Assembly: GCA_949127695.1 (NCBI GenBank)
Contig: CASBQH010000435.1
Location: forward strand, 1-7,999
DNA: 7,999 nucleotides
Direction of reading: 5' to 3'
DNA from: Synechococcales cyanobacterium PMM_0073
GTDB taxonomy: Bacteria; Cyanobacteriota; Cyanobacteriia; Elainellales; Elainellaceae
The translations under genes were made by a program, and so were the position numbers. The notes under the pieces are model-generated. The model did not search any database. It was not told the origin of the DNA and was given only the letters and a program-made list of their open reading frames with translations. Shown piece after piece: positions 6,059 to 7,999 of this stretch; the stretch's first letter is position 1; each line of letters begins with the position of its first letter.

Positions 6059-6273
6059 CCTGACAAGCGGCGGAGTTTCCAGGGTTTTCGACTTTAAAAC
6101 CGGCCTAACTCTAGACTTTGTGCCAATCTGGATGATCTTGCCCACTCCAAAACGCTGTAGTGATATATAAATTCTTTATAGAGAAATAGAAGAGGCATTA
6201 GTTTCTAATTCTGCGCTCAATTTTCAGCTCAATTGGGTCTGATTGATCCGGAGTGGGGCGATTCATTGGAGCA

Positions 6274-6759
6274 TTAAGATGAGCCTGAGCGCGGATTGAA
6301 ATCTGCGTTGAGCAAGTTTAGCTGTCGGCGCGCTTCAAACAGGCCAATCGCCACACTCACCGATAGATTCAGGCTGCGAACCTGCGCCTGACTCATGGGG
6401 ATATAGAGGACGGCATCACAAGCCTCTAGAACATCAGATGGCAGCCCTGCGGTTTCGCAGCCAAACAGCAGCCAGTCGTCTGGCCGGTAGTCAAATTTGA
6501 CGTAGTTAGAGTCGCCTGAGCTGCTAAAGCCGATCCGCCGTCCGCTCTGCTGCTGGGCATAGAAGTCAGCTAGAGATGCGTGGTAATGCAGATCTACATA
6601 GGGCCAATAGTCCAGCCCAGCCCGCTTCAAATAGCGATCGCTGATCTCAAACCCCAGCGGGCCAACCAGATGCAGCGGCGTTTGGGTCGCGGCACAGGTA
6701 CGAGCCACATTGCCCGTGTTTGGCGGAATTTGGGGTTGAACCAGCACGACTTGAGGCAT
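6274..6759 (-). CDS. trmL: tRNA (cytidine(34)-2'-O)-methyltransferase, SPOUT family
   Basis: The product is 161 residues from ATG 6759, close to the roughly 155-160 usual for TrmL. It carries the SPOUT trefoil-knot motifs in order: PPNTGNVARTCAAT (residues 12-25), LLFGCETAGLP (97-107) and IPM...VRSLNLSVSVAI (120-138), with LVGPLGF after motif 1. The family transfers methyl from S-adenosylmethionine to the ribose of wobble base 34 of tRNA-Leu isoacceptors in the cytoplasm. The open frame extends to a GTG at 6783, but the extra eight residues (MSSYASRL) are not family-like, so the start is placed at the ATG before PQVVLVQPQIPP. No Shine-Dalgarno is visible. The start region is duplicated: CTTGAGGCATA occurs at 6750-6760 and 6764-6774 with a 14-base period, which makes an out-of-frame upstream ATG at 6773. 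The C-terminal tail NADFNPRSGSS is unremarkable. Confidence 0.93.
   Translation of the reverse strand: MPQVVLVQPQIPPNTGNVARTCAATQTPLHLVGPLGFEISDRYLKRAGLDYWPYVDLHYHASLADFYAQQQSGRRIGFSSSGDSNYVKFDYRPDDWLLFGCETAGLPSDVLEACDAVLYIPMSQAQVRSLNLSVSVAIGLFEARRQLNLLNADFNPRSGSS
6634..6641. repeat. HIP1 octamer GCGATCGC
   Basis: A single perfect copy lies inside trmL. HIP1 is strongly over-represented in most cyanobacterial genomes, so it supports the taxonomic reading. Confidence 0.85.
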
Positions 6760-6774
6760 AAGTCTTGAGGCATA
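6750..6774. repeat. Tandem duplication of the trmL start region
   Basis: The 11-mer CTTGAGGCATA occurs at 6750-6760 and 6764-6774, separated by AGT. On the minus strand each copy contains ATGCCTCAAG. The downstream copy supplies the real start codon and the upstream one a decoy ATG in a different frame. Confidence 0.75.
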
Positions 6775-7073
6775 GGATGACACCGCATAAAATTACCGCA
6801 GCTCAGGCAAAAATCTACCTAGACTGCGGCGAATTGATGATCTACCGACCCAAAGCCGATGTATCTACAGAACTATATCTATATATAAGGAATCTTGCAC
6901 GAGCGATTTAGCAGAAGCTCAAATCTAGCCAAGTTGGGCGAATCGAAAATTTGGTTTGAAACTATCTCTCAGTTGAGAATGGGCGGTTTTAACAGGTTCA
7001 GGCTGGCACTTCAGCGCCAGAAATGAAATCAGGCTATTTAAATCAACAGGTTAAAATCAGTTCCGCAACCGGG
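6760..7073. other. Intergenic region between the DUF1830 gene and trmL
   Basis: No gene is seen. It contains an AT-rich tract, CTATATCTATATATAAGG (6873-6890), that could hold a -10 box for trmL. It also has an inverted repeat TCTCAGTTGAGA (6967-6978) and a short stem CTGGC/GCCAG (7003-7007/7016-7020) that could be a weak end signal for the DUF1830 transcript but lacks a T-run. AACAGGTT occurs twice, at 6991 and 7045. Confidence 0.5.
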
Positions 7074-7406
7074 CTAGTCAGCTACAGCAACCGCCAAAGG
7101 CTCAGCGTCACCGGAGTCAGCAGCCTCTAAGCCAAAATCGGCCTCTAGCTCCGACTCAATTCGCAGCCTGTCGCAGAGAATGGTGTCGGCCAAGATGGCG
7201 CTGGCCATCATGCCGCAGTGCACTTCGAGCTGGGCTTGGGGCATTGCCTCAAATACCAGCCGCTGTCCGGGGAAGACAACGCGCTCAAAATACCAGTTGG
7301 CGATATTCGAGATTCGCGCCACCTGAATTTTGCTGGTGGCATTGACATAGCAGCAGAGGACATGCGCCTCAGCGTCAGATGGGAGCGGGTCAAAGATTTG
7401 AGCCAT
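7074..7406 (-). CDS. DUF1830 domain-containing protein
   Basis: The product is 110 residues from ATG 7406. Residues about 15-83 match the cyanobacterial DUF1830 pattern as I know it: VLCCYVNATSKIQVARI, NIANWYFERVVFPGQRLVFEA, then EVHCGMMASAILAD and CDRLRI. The function of this family is not established. The core is followed by an acidic Ala/Glu/Asp-rich tail (84-110, ending AVAVAD) that seems longer than needed for the domain. The frame extends upstream to a TTG at 7427, but the ATG gives the family-typical beginning MAQIFDPLP. There is no clear Shine-Dalgarno. A perfect 10-bp palindrome, ATAGATCTAT (7408-7417), sits directly before the ATG. The gene is divergent from the radical SAM gene and upstream of trmL on the same strand, though 314 bases separate it from trmL. 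Confidence 0.88.
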   Translation of the reverse strand: MAQIFDPLPSDAEAHVLCCYVNATSKIQVARISNIANWYFERVVFPGQRLVFEAMPQAQLEVHCGMMASAILADTILCDRLRIESELEADFGLEAADSGDAEPLAVAVAD

Positions 7407-7407
7407 G

Positions 7408-7417
7408 ATAGATCTAT
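7408..7417. repeat. Perfect palindrome ATAGATCTAT before the DUF1830 start
   Basis: The 10-bp palindrome ends one base before the start codon (7406-7404, minus strand). It could be an operator or chance. It lies in the 210-base divergent intergenic region (7407-7616), which must hold the promoters of both flanking genes. That region also has a GCTGTA/TACAGC stem at 7469-7488 and an AT-rich TTATATG tract at 7570-7576. Confidence 0.35.
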
Positions 7418-7616
7418 ATGTCACCAATAAGATTTACCCTCAAACCTTAACACCGCCCGATTCCTGCTGCTGTAAATCCGACTACAGCTCTGGCTCTGCG
7501 GCCAGCTTTGCTCAGCTGTGGCAGGCAGGGCGGTTCATGCAGCGCCGCGAAGTCAGTGGTATCGTAAAGTTATATGAAAAAATCAAGCTTCTGCTTAATC
7601 TTAGTGGCTTAGTCTC

Positions 7617-7979
7617 ATGCAAGACCGCGTTCTCTACGTCCGCCTCCCCTGCAATCCAATCTTTCCGATTGGGGTGATCTATCTCTGTGACCATCTGCAT
7701 AAGCAGTTTCCGCAGCTGGAGCAGCAGATTTTTGATCTGGGCACCGTGCCGCCGCTCGACTATGCCAAGGCGCTCGATCGCTGCATTGACCAGTTTCAGC
7801 CGACGCTGCTGGTATTCTCTTGGCGCGATATCCAGATCTATGCACCCGTAGGCGGCAGAGGCGGCAACCCACTGCAATATACCTTCGAGTTTTTCTATGC
7901 CGCTAATCCCCTCACCAAAGTTCGCGGCGCGTTCGGCCTACTGGGGATTGCCCAAGGCTACTATGGCGAACTTTGGTGA
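7617..7979 (+). CDS. Photosystem II high-light-acclimation radical SAM protein, N-terminal part only
   Basis: 120 residues are visible. They match, from memory, the N-terminus of the conserved cyanobacterial protein annotated by this name: RVLYVRLPCNPIFPIGV (residues 4-20), IFDLGTVPPLDYAKALD (38-54), PTLLVFSWRDIQIYAPVGG (62-80) and GYYGELW (114-120). This part resembles a B12-binding-like domain that precedes the radical SAM core in such enzymes. The CX3CX2C cluster motif would lie downstream and is not present. Full-length members are around 500 residues. The TGA at 7977-7979 should not be read as a real stop: bases 7966-7999 are an exact inverted copy of 7892-7925, and genuine sequence probably ends at the Trp codon (7974-7976). 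The start ATG 7617 fits the family N-terminus but has no evident Shine-Dalgarno. The gene is divergent from the DUF1830 gene. Confidence 0.75.
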   Translation: MQDRVLYVRLPCNPIFPIGVIYLCDHLHKQFPQLEQQIFDLGTVPPLDYAKALDRCIDQFQPTLLVFSWRDIQIYAPVGGRGGNPLQYTFEFFYAANPLTKVRGAFGLLGIAQGYYGELW

Positions 7980-7999
7980 GGGGATTAGCGGCATAGAAA
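7892..7999. repeat. Terminal 34-bp perfect inverted repeat (probable fold-back chimera)
   Basis: Arms 7892-7925 and 7966-7999 are exact reverse complements, separated by 40 bases, and the second arm reaches the last base. It lies in coding sequence and creates an in-frame TGA. The inner 11 bases, CCAAAGTTCGC (7915-7925) and GCGAACTTTGG (7966-7976), both fit the expected protein (TKVRG and GELW), so natural microhomology could have seeded the template switch. Confidence 0.93.

Larger units (their letters stand above)
5452..6273. other. 820-base intergenic region between trmL and the M23 gene
   Basis: No convincing gene is seen. The stretch is visibly more AT-rich than the flanking genes. It contains the M23 ribosome site and candidate promoter, and the nested repeats at 5603-5672. 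It also has a perfect palindrome GATCTAGATC (5570-5579), an 11-bp bulged hairpin at 6029-6058, an AT-rich palindrome TATAAA-TTC-TTTATA (6166-6180), and CCCACTCC (6141-6148) with its complement GGAGTGGG (6250-6257). No clear T-tailed terminator for trmL was found. A minus-strand frame at 5626-5820 encodes 64 unrecognised residues and was not called. Confidence 0.6.

Noticed and set aside
6039..6067. TTGACA at 6039-6044 as a plus-strand promoter
   Set aside because: No -10-like hexamer at 16-18 bases spacing (GACAAG there), and no plus-strand gene follows.
7003..7020. CTGGC/GCCAG stem as the terminator of the DUF1830 gene
   Set aside because: The stem is only 5 bp plus a mismatch and there is no T-run on the minus-strand side.
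7892..7999. Reading the terminal inverted repeat as a rho-independent terminator or a mobile-element end
   Set aside because: It is inside a conserved coding sequence, has a 40-base loop and no T-run, and ends exactly at the last base, which fits a fold-back artefact better.

Overview
The window looks like chromosomal DNA of a filamentous or Leptolyngbya-like cyanobacterium. The evidence is a set of cyanobacterial protein families: an EGY-type site-2 protease, a DUF1830 protein, the N-terminus of the photosystem II high-light-acclimation radical SAM protein, and a membrane-anchored LysM/M23 murein hydrolase. A tRNA-Glu(UUC) closely resembling the chloroplast form and one HIP1 octamer (GCGATCGC, 6634-6641) agree with this. 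Genus-level placement is a guess.

Layout. The left part (3-1908) is a plus-strand run: the 3' part of a site-2 protease gene, a PIN-domain protein with a C-terminal membrane anchor, and tRNA-Glu. The tRNA promoter has its -35 box lying across the PIN gene's stop codon. A probable terminator hairpin follows (1916-1956). Next comes a decayed minus-strand fragment (1953-2087) that reads as the C-terminus of a Uma2-family nuclease, cut off at a short palindromic repeat (2086-2114). An alpha/beta-hydrolase-fold protein (2241-3182, plus) converges on a large LysM/M23 endopeptidase (3265-5451, minus), and the two share a strong bidirectional terminator (3215-3243).

Upstream of the M23 gene is an 820-base gene-free stretch holding a candidate promoter, nested inverted repeats and AT-rich tracts. 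Then come trmL (tRNA wobble 2'-O-methyltransferase, 6274-6759, minus) and a DUF1830 gene (7074-7406, minus). A 210-base divergent intergenic region leads to the start of the radical SAM gene (7617 onward, plus).

The last 34 bases (7966-7999) are an exact reverse complement of 7892-7925. They run to the final base and put a stop into a conserved gene, so they are best explained as a fold-back chimera at the end of the assembled sequence. The radical SAM gene should be treated as truncated at about 7976.

I see no phage, transposase, CRISPR array or defence island. The genes are mostly housekeeping: membrane proteolysis, cell-wall remodelling, tRNA supply and modification, and photosystem acclimation. 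The most interesting unexplained items are the nested, crossing inverted repeats at 5603-5672, the Uma2 remnant with its repeat, and the hydrolase-fold protein that seems to lack its catalytic histidine. I did not find a convincing new multi-gene system.
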